Source: Deltaproteobacteria bacterium (lineage in GTDB: Bacteria; Desulfobacterota; Binatia; DP-6). Taken from it: 42,066 nt of DNA. Below are positions 24,598 to 33,386 of this stretch, in pieces. Location of the stretch: positions 1 to 42,066 of the forward strand of contig VBKG01000339.1 of the NCBI GenBank assembly GCA_005879585.1, written 5' to 3'. The stretch's first letter is position 1; each line of letters opens with the position of its first letter. Both the position numbers and the translations under genes were made by a program. The notes under the pieces were generated by a model. It was not told where the DNA came from, made no database searches, and saw only the letters and a list, made by a program, of their open reading frames with translations.

Positions 24598-25254
24598 ATG
24601 AGCGACACGTTCGATGAAGATCGCGAACGCATGGTCGCCGCCCAGCTCGCCGCCCGCGGCATCGCGGACGGTCGCGTGCTCGAAGCGATGCGCCGCGTCC
24701 CGCGCCACCTCTTCGTCGACCCGACGCTCCGCGCGCAGGCGTACGAGGACACGCCGCTGCCCATCGGGGCACGGCAGACGATCTCGCAGCCGTACATGGT
24801 GGCGCTGATGAGCGAGGCGCTGGAGCTCGCGGACGGTGGCGACCACGTGCTCGAGGTGGGCACGGGCTCGGGCTACCAGACCGCCGTGCTGGCAGAGCTC
24901 GGCGCCCGCGTGCTGTCGCTCGAACGCATCCCGGAGCTCGCCGACCGTGCCCGCGCGCTCCTCGGCGAGCTCGGCTACCTCGACCGTGTGACGCTCGAGC
25001 TCGCCGACGGCACGCTCGGCTGGCCGGCCGCGGCGCCCTACGACGCGATCATCGTGACCGCCGCGGCGCCGCAGATCCCGCGCCCGCTGATCGAGCAGCT
25101 CGGTCCCGGGGGACGCCTCGTCCTGCCGATGGGCGAGGAGGAGCTCCAGGGCCTGGTGCGGATCCGGCGCGGTCCCGACGGCATCGCCGAGGAATATCTC
25201 GGTGAATGCCGCTTCGTGAAGCTTCGCGGCAGCTACGGGTGGGAGGAGCCCTAG
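24598..25254 (+). CDS. pcm: Protein-L-isoaspartate O-methyltransferase
   Basis: The 218-residue SAM enzyme repairs isoaspartyl residues in aged proteins. It has MVAAQLAARGI, VPRHLFVDP, the motif PIGARQTISQPYMVALM that is specific for PCMT, and the SAM site HVLEVGTGSGYQTAVLAEL. The later segment YDAIIVTAAAPQIPRPLIEQLGPGGRLVLPMG is also typical. Start ATG 24598 directly follows surE, and the next gene begins 3 nt after its stop. Confidence 0.95.
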   Translation: MSDTFDEDRERMVAAQLAARGIADGRVLEAMRRVPRHLFVDPTLRAQAYEDTPLPIGARQTISQPYMVALMSEALELADGGDHVLEVGTGSGYQTAVLAELGARVLSLERIPELADRARALLGELGYLDRVTLELADGTLGWPAAAPYDAIIVTAAAPQIPRPLIEQLGPGGRLVLPMGEEELQGLVRIRRGPDGIAEEYLGECRFVKLRGSYGWEEP

Positions 25255-25257
25255 CGG

Positions 25258-25962
25258 GTGCGTGGCGGCGTGGCCGTCGTGGCGGCGGTGGCGATGGCGG
25301 CCTGTGGCGGTGGACCCGCCGGGCTTCGCCACCGCGTCGAGCGCGGCGAGACGCTCTACCGCATCGGCAAGGCCTACGGCGTCTCCGACCGCGAGCTGGC
25401 GCGGGTGAACGGCATTCGCCAGCCCGAGCGGATCGAGGTCGGGCAGGTCCTCGTGATCCCGCACGCGACCCGGCGTTTGCCGGTCCAGGTGATCACCCCG
25501 GAGCAGGTCCGGCCCGACCGTCCCGCGGCGCGGGAGCTGCCGGCGGGCCCGGAGGCCTTCGTCTGGCCCGTGGAGGGGGGCGTCGTCACCTCCGACTTCG
25601 GCCCGCGTGGGGCGACCCATCACGATGGCATCGACATCGGGTGTCCGGTCGGCACGCCGGTGCACGCCGCCCGGGCCGGCCGCGTCCTCTACAGCGACCG
25701 GCTGCGCGGCTACGGGAACCTGATCATCATGGAGCACGGGGACGGATACGCGACGGTGTATGCCCACAACCGGGAAAATCATGCCCACACCGGCGACGTC
25801 GTCCGCCGGGGCGACGTGATCGCCTCGGTCGGGGAGAGCGGGAAAACTTCCGGTGCGAACCTTCACTTCGAGGTGCGCAAGGACAACATCGCCCGCAATC
25901 CAGTCTTCTTCCTGCCGGTGGTGCCAGCCCGTCGGATCGATGTGGTAGAGAAGGCCCCATGA
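25258..25962 (+). CDS. nlpD: LysM-M23 lipoprotein, NlpD-like
   Basis: The 234-residue protein starts at GTG 25258 with a lipoprotein signal (VAMAAC, Cys16). A LysM peptidoglycan-binding domain follows at residues 25-69 (HRVERGETLYRIGKAYGV to VGQVLVIP). The C-terminal M23/LytM domain keeps HDGID (His122, Asp126) and VYAHN (His170), but the HxH motif reads NLH: Asn201 replaces the catalytic base and His203 remains. E. coli NlpD is also degenerate and works as an activator of cell-wall amidases at division; the GYGNLIIMEH segment is close to NlpD. Context (surE-pcm-nlpD) agrees. In E. coli rpoS follows; here apt does, overlapping the stop (ATGA). Confidence 0.87.
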   Translation: MRGGVAVVAAVAMAACGGGPAGLRHRVERGETLYRIGKAYGVSDRELARVNGIRQPERIEVGQVLVIPHATRRLPVQVITPEQVRPDRPAARELPAGPEAFVWPVEGGVVTSDFGPRGATHHDGIDIGCPVGTPVHAARAGRVLYSDRLRGYGNLIIMEHGDGYATVYAHNRENHAHTGDVVRRGDVIASVGESGKTSGANLHFEVRKDNIARNPVFFLPVVPARRIDVVEKAP

Positions 25963-26480
25963 TGGACCTCCAGCGCTACATCCGTGACATCCGCGACTTT
26001 CCGAAGCCCGGCATCGTGTTCAGGGACATCACGCCGCTGCTCGCCGACAGCGTCGCGTTCCGAGCCACCGTCGACCGGTTCGTCGAGCAGTACCGGGGGC
26101 GGGCCGACGTCGTCCTCGGCATCGAGTCGCGTGGCTTCATCATCGGCGCCGCCGTGGCATACGGGCTCGGGACCGGCCTCGCGCTCGTCCGCAAGCCCGG
26201 GAAGCTGCCGCACCAGACCTACGCCGCCCGCTACGAGCTCGAGTACGGCACGGACGCGCTCGAGATCCACCACGACGCCATCGGCGACCGTCACCGCGTG
26301 CTCGTCATCGACGACCTGCTCGCGACGGGAGGCACCGCCTCGGCCGCGGTGGAGCTCGTCGCGCGCTGCGGCGGCCAGGTGGTCGGCTGCGCGTTCGTGA
26401 TCGAGCTCGCGTTCCTGAAGGGCCGCGCCCGTCTCGACGGCCACGAGGTGTTCTCGCTCATCCGCTACGACCGCCCCTGA
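25959..26480 (+). CDS. apt: Adenine phosphoribosyltransferase
   Basis: The 173-residue enzyme makes AMP from adenine and PRPP. It has IRDFPKPGIVFRDITPLL, VLGIESRGFIIGAAVAYGLG, the KLPHQTYAARYELEYGTD flexible loop, and the PRPP motif VLVIDDLLATGGTASAAVEL. Start codons ATG 25959 and ATG 25962 are both in frame; the first overlaps the nlpD stop. It would salvage the adenine released by the mtnP product at 632-1492. A CDF transporter gene follows after 12 nt. Confidence 0.95.
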   Translation: MMDLQRYIRDIRDFPKPGIVFRDITPLLADSVAFRATVDRFVEQYRGRADVVLGIESRGFIIGAAVAYGLGTGLALVRKPGKLPHQTYAARYELEYGTDALEIHHDAIGDRHRVLVIDDLLATGGTASAAVELVARCGGQVVGCAFVIELAFLKGRARLDGHEVFSLIRYDRP

Positions 26481-26492
26481 GGATGGCGCGGC

Positions 26493-27371
26493 ATGGAGGA
26501 GCGGAACACCGCCCGCGAGCTCGGCGCGCTGCGCACGGCGCTGTTCGCCAGCTCGCTCCTGTGCGTCGGGGAGCTCGCGGGCGGGTACGCAACGAACAGC
26601 CTGGCGCTGATCACGGACGCGGCGCACGTGTTCACCGACGTCGCCGCGCTGGCGCTGACGCTCTTTGCGCTCTGGATCTGCAGCCGCCCCGCGAGTGAGA
26701 GCAAGACGTTCGGCTACCACCGCGCCGAGATCCTCGCGGCGCTCGTGAACGGCGTCGTCCTCTGGCTGGTGATCGCGTTCATCGCCGCCGAGGCATGGCG
26801 CCGCCTCCATGATCCTCCCGTGGTCGCAGAGCGCGGAATGGTCGCGGTCGCGGGCGCCGCCCTGGCGGTGAACGCGTTCGTGGCGCTTCGCTTGCGCGAG
26901 CACCAGGACCGGAGCCTCAACTTGCGTGGCGCTTACCTGCACGTGCTCTCCGACCTGCTGGGCTCGGTGGGTGCGCTGGCCGCTGCGCTCGTCATCCTAC
27001 TCACGCACTGGTATGCGGCCGATGCGCTCGCGAGCGTCGTGATCGCGGTCCTGATCCTCGTGAGCTCGTGGAACCTCGTGCGCGAAGCGGTGGACGTGCT
27101 GATGGAGGCCGTGCCGGCGCACGTCGACGTCGAGGTGTTGCAGCAGGCGCTCGAGCGCGTACCCGGCACCGGCGAGGTGCACGACCTGCACGTCTGGACC
27201 CTCACCACCGGTCGCTACGCGCTCTCGGCGCACGCCGTGGTCACCGGCGCCGTCGACGACGACTTCCTGCTCGCGCGCATGGCGGAGATCTGCGCACGGG
27301 AGTTCAAGATCGACCACGTCACCATCCAGATCGAGCACGAGAGCCGCCGCGCCGCCGAGCCGGCGCACTGA
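26493..27371 (+). CDS. Cation diffusion facilitator (zinc-efflux type)
   Basis: The 292-residue protein has six predicted transmembrane helices and a soluble C-terminal domain. The zinc sites of the family are present: His45 and Asp49 in DAAHVFTD (TM2) and His150 and Asp154 in HVLSD (TM5). The GYHRAEILAALVNG segment and the C-terminal VHDLHVWTLTTGRYALSAHAVV are typical of the CzcD/ZitB branch, which exchanges Zn2+ or Cd2+ for protons across the inner membrane. It lacks a long His-rich loop. Metal preference is inferred. Confidence 0.92.
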   Translation: MEERNTARELGALRTALFASSLLCVGELAGGYATNSLALITDAAHVFTDVAALALTLFALWICSRPASESKTFGYHRAEILAALVNGVVLWLVIAFIAAEAWRRLHDPPVVAERGMVAVAGAALAVNAFVALRLREHQDRSLNLRGAYLHVLSDLLGSVGALAAALVILLTHWYAADALASVVIAVLILVSSWNLVREAVDVLMEAVPAHVDVEVLQQALERVPGTGEVHDLHVWTLTTGRYALSAHAVVTGAVDDDFLLARMAEICAREFKIDHVTIQIEHESRRAAEPAH

Positions 27372-27385
27372 AGGGGGGAGCGGCC

Positions 27386-27796
27386 ATGGCGACCTTCGAG
27401 TACCTGGTCCTGGTGGTCCGCGACCTGGAGCGTGCGCTCGGGCTGTACGAGCGTGGCCTCGGCTTCGCGCGCGTGGACGGCATCAGCAACGTCCCGGCGA
27501 TCGGCGCCCGCCGCATCTTCCTGCGCGCGGAGAACTGTCTCCTCGAGCTGCTCGAGCCTCACGACGAGACGAAGCCGCCGGGGGCGTTCCTGTCGGCGCG
27601 GGGCGAGGGGATCTTCGCCCTCGGTCTCCGCACCGCGGACATGGAAGAGACACTCGCCCAGCTTCGCCGCGCCGGCATCGCCGCCGCCGGTCCGACCGGC
27701 GACGCCGGCGAGGGCGAGTACTGGTACCTGCGTCCGACCGACGCGCACGGCGTCCTCGTCGAGCTCGGCACGCCCGGCGCCCCGCCGGCGATCTGA
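27386..27796 (+). CDS. VOC-superfamily protein (glyoxalase/epimerase-like)
   Basis: The 136-residue protein has two beta-alpha-beta-beta-beta halves: FEYLVLVVRDLERALGLYERGLGF and GIFALGLRTADMEETLAQLRRAGI, ending YLRPTDAHGVLVELGTP. The pattern resembles methylmalonyl-CoA epimerase and glyoxalase I relatives, but the usual first metal ligand (His near the start, as in DHIGI) is replaced by Tyr-Leu, so catalytic function is uncertain. The start ATG 27386 has a strong GGGGGGAG site, 14 nt after the CDF gene. The stop overlaps the next ATG. Confidence 0.8.
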   Translation: MATFEYLVLVVRDLERALGLYERGLGFARVDGISNVPAIGARRIFLRAENCLLELLEPHDETKPPGAFLSARGEGIFALGLRTADMEETLAQLRRAGIAAAGPTGDAGEGEYWYLRPTDAHGVLVELGTPGAPPAI

Positions 27797-28434
27797 TGCG
27801 GCGTGCCGCCGCGCTCTTCTACGACGGCGACACGCAGCGCGACTTCTTCGAGCCGGACGGCGCCCTGTGCGTGCCCGGCGCGACTCGCATCGTCCCGAAC
27901 CTCGCCCGGCTGACGCGACTGGCGCGGACGGGCACGCCCCGCATCCGTGTGATCGGCACCGTCTGCCGTCACTTCCCCGGCGATCCCGAGCTCGCGCCGA
28001 ATGGCGGCCCGTACCCACCGCACTGCATGGACGGCACGCCGGGCCAGCGAAAGATCGACGCGACGGCGCCGGCGGCCCCGCGTTGGATCGAGAACCGGAC
28101 GTACACAGCCGCCGAGCTCGACGCGCTCCTCGGCGGTGACGAGGTCTTCATCGAGAAGCAGGACGTGGACCCGCTGGTCGGCAACCCCAACACGGCGGCG
28201 GTGCTGCCGCGCCTCCTCGCGGGCGTGGAGGACGTGGTGATCTACGGGGTCGTGACGGAGATCTGCATCGACCATGCGGTGCGGGCCCTGCTGGGGCGCG
28301 GCCCCCGACTGCATGTCGTCCGCGATGCGATCGCGGCGCTCGACGAGGCGCGCGGGCTCGAGTGCCAGGAGCGGTGGAGGGCCGCGGGGGTGGAGCTCGT
28401 CACGACCGAGGCGATCGAGCGCGCACTCGGGTGA
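27796..28434 (+). CDS. Isochorismatase-family cysteine hydrolase
   Basis: The 212-residue protein has the cysteine hydrolase layout: Asp12 in FYDGDTQRDFF, Lys121 in FIEKQDVDP, and Cys157 in GVVTEICIDHAV preceded by the cis-peptide-type VVTE. An HFPGDPEL...HCMDGTPG segment (59-82) matches the metal- or substrate-binding region of nicotinamidase-like members. Nicotinamide, pyrazinamide or another amide are possible substrates. It is coupled to the VOC gene by an overlapping stop/start. The 158 nt after it hold no confident feature. Confidence 0.83.
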   Translation: MRRAAALFYDGDTQRDFFEPDGALCVPGATRIVPNLARLTRLARTGTPRIRVIGTVCRHFPGDPELAPNGGPYPPHCMDGTPGQRKIDATAPAAPRWIENRTYTAAELDALLGGDEVFIEKQDVDPLVGNPNTAAVLPRLLAGVEDVVIYGVVTEICIDHAVRALLGRGPRLHVVRDAIAALDEARGLECQERWRAAGVELVTTEAIERALG

Positions 28435-28592
28435 CCCGGCGTGTCGCCGCGCCGTCTCGTACTTCGCGTCGCACCCGCGTTGTCGCGCTTGATGCAATCT
28501 TCCTCGCAGCTTCGTTGATCTGTTCAAGCGTCTCCCACGGATTCAGCCTTCGCGCCCCTTGCCTTTCGACTCAACGCTGATAGGGGAGCACC

Positions 28593-30005
28593 ATGGCCGA
28601 AACCCGCATCGAGCGTGACAGCATGGGCGAGATGACCGTGCCCGCGAACGCCTACTACGGCGCGCAGACGGCGCGTGCGGTCGAGAACTTCCCGATTTCC
28701 GGGCTGCGCTTTCCGCGGAGTTTTCTGCGTGCGCTCGGGACCATCAAGGCGGCGTGCGCGCGCGTCAACGCCGGGCTCGGGCTCCTCGATGCCAGGCTCG
28801 CCGACGCGATCGAGCGCGCCGCCGGGGAGGTCGCCGACGGACGGCTCGACGGGGAATTCGTGGTCGACGTGTTCCAGACCGGCTCGGGCACCTCGACCAA
28901 CATGAATGCGAACGAGGTGATCGCCAACCGTGCCGTCGAGCTTCTCGGCGGCCGCCGGGGCGACAAGGCGCTGGTGCACCCGAACGACCACGTCAACATG
29001 GGTCAGAGCACGAACGACGTCTTTCCGACGGCGATCCACGTGGCGGCGTACGCCGAGATCGTGCGCGACGTCCTGCCCGCCCTCGCGGAGCTCGCCGACG
29101 CCTTCGACGATCGAGCCAAGGCATTTCACGACGTCGTCAAGGCGGGGCGGACGCACCTCCAGGATGCCGTGCCGATGACGCTCGGCCAGGAGTTCGGGGG
29201 TTACGCGAGCGTCGTGCGGCACGGCATCGCGCGGCTGCGCGCCGCGCTGCCGCACCTCGCCGAGCTGCCGATCGGCGGGACGGCGCTCGGGACCGGGATC
29301 AACGCACCGGAGGGGTTCGGGGAGCGCGTGACCGGGGAGCTCGCGCGCGTCACGGGCCTGCCGTTCGTCCCGGCGCCCGACCGCTTCGAGGCGATGCAGA
29401 ACCGCGACGCGGCGGTCGAGACCTCGGGTGCGCTCCGCACGCTCGCCGTCGGTCTCATGAAGATCGCCAACGATCTCCGGCTGCTCGCGTCGGGCAGCCG
29501 CACGGGCCTCAACGAGATCGAGCTCCCTGCCACGCAGCCCGGGTCGAGCATCATGCCCGGGAAGGTGAACCCGGTGATCCCCGAGGCGGTGAACCAGGTC
29601 GCGGCGCTGGTGATCGGTCACGACGCGACGATCGCGGTCGCGGGGATGAACGGCAACCTCGACCTGAACGTCATGATGCCCGTCATCGCGCATGCGCTAC
29701 TCGAGCAGATCGCGGTCACGGCCGCGTCTGCGCGCGTGTTCGCGCGGAAGTGCGTGTGCGGGATCACGGCCAACGTCGAGCGCTGCCGCCAGTATGCGGA
29801 GCTCACCGGACAGCTGGTCACCGCGATCGCGCCGGTCGTCGGCTACGACCGCGCGGCGGAGCTGTTCAAGAAGGCCATGGCGCGCGACGTGCCCATCCGG
29901 CAGATCCTCGAGGAGGAGCGCGTTCTGCCGCGCGAGGAGATCGACCGGCTCCTCGATCTGCCCCGGCTCGCGCGGGGCGGGCGCGCGACGGCGCCACGCC
30001 GATGA
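28593..30005 (+). CDS. fumC: Fumarate hydratase class II
   Basis: The 470-residue enzyme interconverts fumarate and malate in the TCA cycle. It has [70 protein letters not shown], and the superfamily signature [15 protein letters not shown]. Length and motifs match FumC rather than aspartase or argininosuccinate lyase. A GGGGAG site lies just before ATG 28593. The stop overlaps the sppA start (ATGA). Confidence 0.95.
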   Translation: MAETRIERDSMGEMTVPANAYYGAQTARAVENFPISGLRFPRSFLRALGTIKAACARVNAGLGLLDARLADAIERAAGEVADGRLDGEFVVDVFQTGSGTSTNMNANEVIANRAVELLGGRRGDKALVHPNDHVNMGQSTNDVFPTAIHVAAYAEIVRDVLPALAELADAFDDRAKAFHDVVKAGRTHLQDAVPMTLGQEFGGYASVVRHGIARLRAALPHLAELPIGGTALGTGINAPEGFGERVTGELARVTGLPFVPAPDRFEAMQNRDAAVETSGALRTLAVGLMKIANDLRLLASGSRTGLNEIELPATQPGSSIMPGKVNPVIPEAVNQVAALVIGHDATIAVAGMNGNLDLNVMMPVIAHALLEQIAVTAASARVFARKCVCGITANVERCRQYAELTGQLVTAIAPVVGYDRAAELFKKAMARDVPIRQILEEERVLPREEIDRLLDLPRLARGGRATAPRR

Positions 30006-30979
30006 AGCGAATCTTCGCGCTCGCCGTTCTGGCCCTCGGGACGACCGGCTGCTTCGTCGTCGTCGGGAATCCGATCGGCATGCTGCAGCACGCGCGGCCG
30101 CTCGAGGAAACGACGGTCGAGGGCGAGGGGCACGACAAAGTGCTCCTCGTCGACATCTCCGGTCCGATCACGGAGCTGCCGACGCGGCATGCCTTCGGGC
30201 TGATCGAGGAGGAGTCGACGGTCGCCCGGGTCCAGTCCGAGCTCAAGAAGGCGGCGAAGGACGGCCGCGTCCGGGCGCTCGTGCTGCGCATCAACAGCCC
30301 CGGCGGGGGCGTCACGGCGAGCGACGAGCTGTACACCGAGATCGTACGCTTCAAGCGCGAGAACCATGTGCCCGTCGTCGCCGCGCTCGGCGACCTCGCG
30401 GCCTCGGGCGGCTACTACGTCGCCTGCGCGGCCGATCAGGTCGTGGCCCATCCGACCACCGTGACGGGGTCGATCGGTGTGATCCTGGTCAACCTGAACC
30501 TCGAGGGGCTGCTCGCGAAGATCGGGGTGCGCAACGAGACCTTCAAGGCCGGCGAACACAAGGACCTGCTCTCGCCCTTGCGCGGCGCCACGCCGGAAGA
30601 GCGGCGGATCGTGCAAGCCATCCTCGACTCGCTCCACGCCCGGTTCGTCGCCGTCGTCCGGGAGTCCCGCCCGCAGCTCGACGCCGGGCGCATCGGCGAG
30701 CTGACCGACGGTCGCATCTTCGACGCGTCGCAGGCGCTGTCCGCGGGACTCGTCGACCGCATCGGCGAGCTGCGCGACGCGGTCGAGCTGGCGAGGAAGG
30801 CGGCCGGCGTCGAGCGCGCCCGCGTCGTGATGTACCGGCGGGCGGACGAGCAGCGAGAGAACCTCTACTCGAGGACCGGTGGCGCGCCGCAGGTGAACGT
30901 GCTGCCGATCGACCTCGGCGCGCTCGGGGTGGGCGGGCCGCGGTTCATGTATCTGTGGGCTCCGGGCATCGTCCAGTAG
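30002..30979 (+). CDS. sppA: Signal peptide peptidase SppA (S49), lipoprotein form
   Basis: The 325-residue protein begins [17 protein letters not shown], with a lipobox ending at Cys17, so it may be a membrane-anchored lipoprotein instead of having the usual transmembrane helix. The S49 core has [17 protein letters not shown], the nucleophile Ser135 in [23 protein letters not shown], and the catalytic Lys187 in [12 protein letters not shown]. This is the short, single-domain form that degrades cleaved signal peptides. A C-terminal extension (about 280-325) has no motif I know. It is coupled to fumC with no obvious functional link. Confidence 0.9.
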   Translation: MKRIFALAVLALGTTGCFVVVGNPIGMLQHARPLEETTVEGEGHDKVLLVDISGPITELPTRHAFGLIEEESTVARVQSELKKAAKDGRVRALVLRINSPGGGVTASDELYTEIVRFKRENHVPVVAALGDLAASGGYYVACAADQVVAHPTTVTGSIGVILVNLNLEGLLAKIGVRNETFKAGEHKDLLSPLRGATPEERRIVQAILDSLHARFVAVVRESRPQLDAGRIGELTDGRIFDASQALSAGLVDRIGELRDAVELARKAAGVERARVVMYRRADEQRENLYSRTGGAPQVNVLPIDLGALGVGGPRFMYLWAPGIVQ

Positions 30980-31047
30980 ACCCGCCGAGGCCAGCGCGCT
31001 GGACGAGTCGGCGAACTTCCGGTAGGCACGGAGCGAATATGAGTAGC

Positions 31048-31083
31048 GACGGCCAACGCCGTCCTGTCGAGCGGTAGCCGCTC
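31048..31083 (+). promoter_or_regulatory. Tandem hairpins in the mgtE leader
   Basis: Two perfect 6-bp hairpins lie in the 236-nt space before mgtE: GACGGC-CAAC-GCCGTC (31048-31063) and GAGCGG-TAG-CCGCTC (31069-31083). mgtE leaders in other bacteria often contain an M-box riboswitch, but I cannot match its conserved core here. They may end the fumC-sppA transcript or belong to a leader control element. Confidence 0.3.
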
Positions 31084-31215
31084 CGGCCCACCTCGGATCA
31101 TCCGCCGGCCGGGAGCGGAAGGAGGTCCGAGCGTGGCGCACTCCACATTTTCGGCCAGGCCATCCGTCCGCGGAACCCCGTGCAGCCGTGCGGTCCACCC
31201 TGGGGGACCGGCGTC

Positions 31216-32553
31216 ATGAGCGCCGCCGGTGTCGCCGAGGCGCGCGAGCGCAGCGTGCTCGTCGCGGAGCTCGTCGAGGCCTGGCCCGTCCTCTCTCCCG
31301 AGGAGAAGGTCGAGGGTCTCCGCGTCCTGCCGCACGCCGAGGCCGAGGACTTCCTGCTCGCGCTGCCTGCGCGCGACCAGTCCGAGATCATCCTCCACAT
31401 GTCGCCGGGCGACCGCCGCTCCTGGATCCGGCTGCTCCCGCCCGACGACGCGGCCGACGTGATCCAGGAGTCGCCCGAGGAGGAGCGCGACGGGCTCCTC
31501 GCGCTGCTCGACGAGCCGACGCGCAAGGAGGTCGCGGCGCTCCTCGCGTACAAGGAGGACGAAGCGGGCGGGCTCATGAACCCGCGCTACGCGCGGCTCC
31601 GGCCCGAGATGAGCGTCGACGAGGCGATCACGTACCTGCGCCGCCAGGCGCGCGAGCGCCTCGAGACGATCTACTACGTCTATGTGCTCGACGCGGAGCA
31701 ACGGCTGATCGGCGTGATCACGTTTCGCGAGCTCTTCTCGGCGGCACCGGACAAGACGGTCCGCGACATCATGCACACCGACGTCGTCACCGCGCACGAG
31801 TCGATGGACCAGGAGGCGCTCTCCCGCCTCTTCGCCGAGCACGACTTCCTCGCGATCCCGGTGCTCGACGACGAGCGGCACGTGAAGGGCATCGTCACCG
31901 TGGACGACATCGTCGACGTCGTTCAGGAGGAGGCGACGGAGGACATCCAGAAGTTCGGCGGTATGGAGGCCCTCGACGCGCCGTATCTGGAGGCGGGCTT
32001 CTGGAGCATGGTCAGGAAGCGGGCGGGCTGGCTCTCGGCACTCTTCATCGGTGAGATGCTGACCGCGACCGCCATGGGGCGCTTCGAAGGCGAGATCGCG
32101 CGGGCCGTCGTCCTGGCACTGTTCGTGCCCCTCATCATCAGCAGCGGCGGGAACTCGGGGTCGCAGGCTTCGACGCTCGTCGTGCGCGCCCTCGCGCTAC
32201 AGCAGCTGCGGCTCCGCGATTGGTGGCGCGTCGTGCGCCGCGAGGTGAGCGCCGGGCTGGCCCTCGGCACGGTGCTCGCGGCGATCGGCTTCGCGCGCAT
32301 CCTGCTCTGGCAGGGCTTGTTCCACCCGTACGGGGAGCACTACCTGCTGGTCGCGCTCACGGTCTCGTCGAGCCTGATCGGCGTCGTCACCTGGGGGACG
32401 CTCGCGGGGTCGATGCTGCCCCTCCTGCTCCGCCGCCTCGGCTTCGACCCGGCGAGCGCGTCGGCGCCCTTCGTCGCGACGCTCGTAGACGTGAGCGGCA
32501 TCGTCATCTACTTCTCGATGGCGAGCCTCTTTCTCGGCGGGACCCTGCTGTAG
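31216..32553 (+). CDS. mgtE: Magnesium transporter MgtE
   Basis: From ATG 31216 the protein has 445 residues. Residues 1-125 form the superhelical MgtE N domain (LPARDQSEIILHMSPGDRRSWIRLLPPDDAADVIQ), followed by two CBS domains (AGGLMNPRYARLRPEMSV and VRDIMHTDVVTAHESM to GIVTVDDIVDVV) and the plug helix. Five transmembrane helices follow, with the pore signature PLIISSGGNSGSQASTLVVRALAL. The N and CBS domains sense cytosolic Mg2+ and close the pore. An upstream in-frame GTG at 31180 would add 12 residues. The gene ends 6 nt from a convergent GST gene. Confidence 0.94.
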   Translation: MSAAGVAEARERSVLVAELVEAWPVLSPEEKVEGLRVLPHAEAEDFLLALPARDQSEIILHMSPGDRRSWIRLLPPDDAADVIQESPEEERDGLLALLDEPTRKEVAALLAYKEDEAGGLMNPRYARLRPEMSVDEAITYLRRQARERLETIYYVYVLDAEQRLIGVITFRELFSAAPDKTVRDIMHTDVVTAHESMDQEALSRLFAEHDFLAIPVLDDERHVKGIVTVDDIVDVVQEEATEDIQKFGGMEALDAPYLEAGFWSMVRKRAGWLSALFIGEMLTATAMGRFEGEIARAVVLALFVPLIISSGGNSGSQASTLVVRALALQQLRLRDWWRVVRREVSAGLALGTVLAAIGFARILLWQGLFHPYGEHYLLVALTVSSSLIGVVTWGTLAGSMLPLLLRRLGFDPASASAPFVATLVDVSGIVIYFSMASLFLGGTLL

Positions 32554-32559
32554 GCGGAC

Positions 32560-33309
32560 TCAGACTTCCATGATGCCCCGGCGCGGGGTCGCCGTCCCGA
32601 CGGTGTCGGCGGTGAGCGGCGCGCCGAGCGCGGCGAGGGCTTCGCGGTGTCGGGCGAGCGGCGTGCGCATCATCTCGTCCTCGAAGGGCCGGAGCCGCTC
32701 GAACGGCGCCGTCGCGAGGGTCCGATCGACCAGCGCGGCGGTCCTCGGCCACCGCATGGCGTCGATCGTGAAGCGTGCGAAGGCGGCATTCCGGAGAAAG
32801 CAGGCGATGGCGATGTCGGCGATCGAAAGGTCGCGGAAGAGGAAGCCCTCGGCCGGCGCAGCCGCCTCGAGGTAGCCGAGGACCTGCGGCACGTCCTCGG
32901 CGAGCGTGCGCGCGACGAGGGCTCGGTCCGTCTCCTCGCCCCAGACGAACCGCCGGATGACCAGCTGGTTGAAGAGCCGCCAGATGAAGACGTCGCCCAT
33001 GCGCGTGTCGGCGAACTCCTCGAGCCAGCGCGCGCGAGCCCGATCCGCGACGTCGCGCGGATAGACGGCCGGCTGTGGATGCCGGTCTTCGAGATACTGG
33101 CAGATCACGGTGGAGTCGGCGAGCGTCACGCCGTCGTCGACGAGGACCGGGACGCGCCGGAGCGGGCTCAGCGTCGAGAAGCGGTCGCCGCCCATGAACG
33201 GCACGATCGGATCGATCTCGTACGGCACGCCCTTCAGGTGCAGGCAGACGAGTACCTTGCGCACGTAGGGTGAGAGGTAGCTGCCGATGATCCGTACGCG
33301 ATCGGGCAT
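32560..33309 (-). CDS. Glutathione S-transferase-like protein
   Basis: The 249-residue protein starts at ATG (complement of 33307-33309). The thioredoxin-like N-terminus has IIGSYLSPYVRKVLVCLHLKGVPYE, RRVPVLVDDG (cis-Pro) and LADSTVICQYLEDR, the glutathione gamma-glutamyl site. The all-helical C-terminal domain includes FLFRDLSIADIAIACFLRNA with the N-capping LSIADIAI motif. The substrate is unknown. It is divergent from the MOSC gene (77 nt). Confidence 0.9.
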   Translation of the reverse strand: MPDRVRIIGSYLSPYVRKVLVCLHLKGVPYEIDPIVPFMGGDRFSTLSPLRRVPVLVDDGVTLADSTVICQYLEDRHPQPAVYPRDVADRARARWLEEFADTRMGDVFIWRLFNQLVIRRFVWGEETDRALVARTLAEDVPQVLGYLEAAAPAEGFLFRDLSIADIAIACFLRNAAFARFTIDAMRWPRTAALVDRTLATAPFERLRPFEDEMMRTPLARHREALAALGAPLTADTVGTATPRRGIMEV

Positions 33310-33386
33310 GGTGGGCGACCGTAGCACGGAGGTCGGACGGCGGCACAACTTGCCGCGGCTCGCCGTGCAGACTACAAGCCGGACCC

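Noticed and set aside
30980-31215. M-box or yybP-ykoY riboswitch before mgtE
   Set aside because: The conserved core sequences of these classes are not recognisable, and only two simple hairpins are seen.
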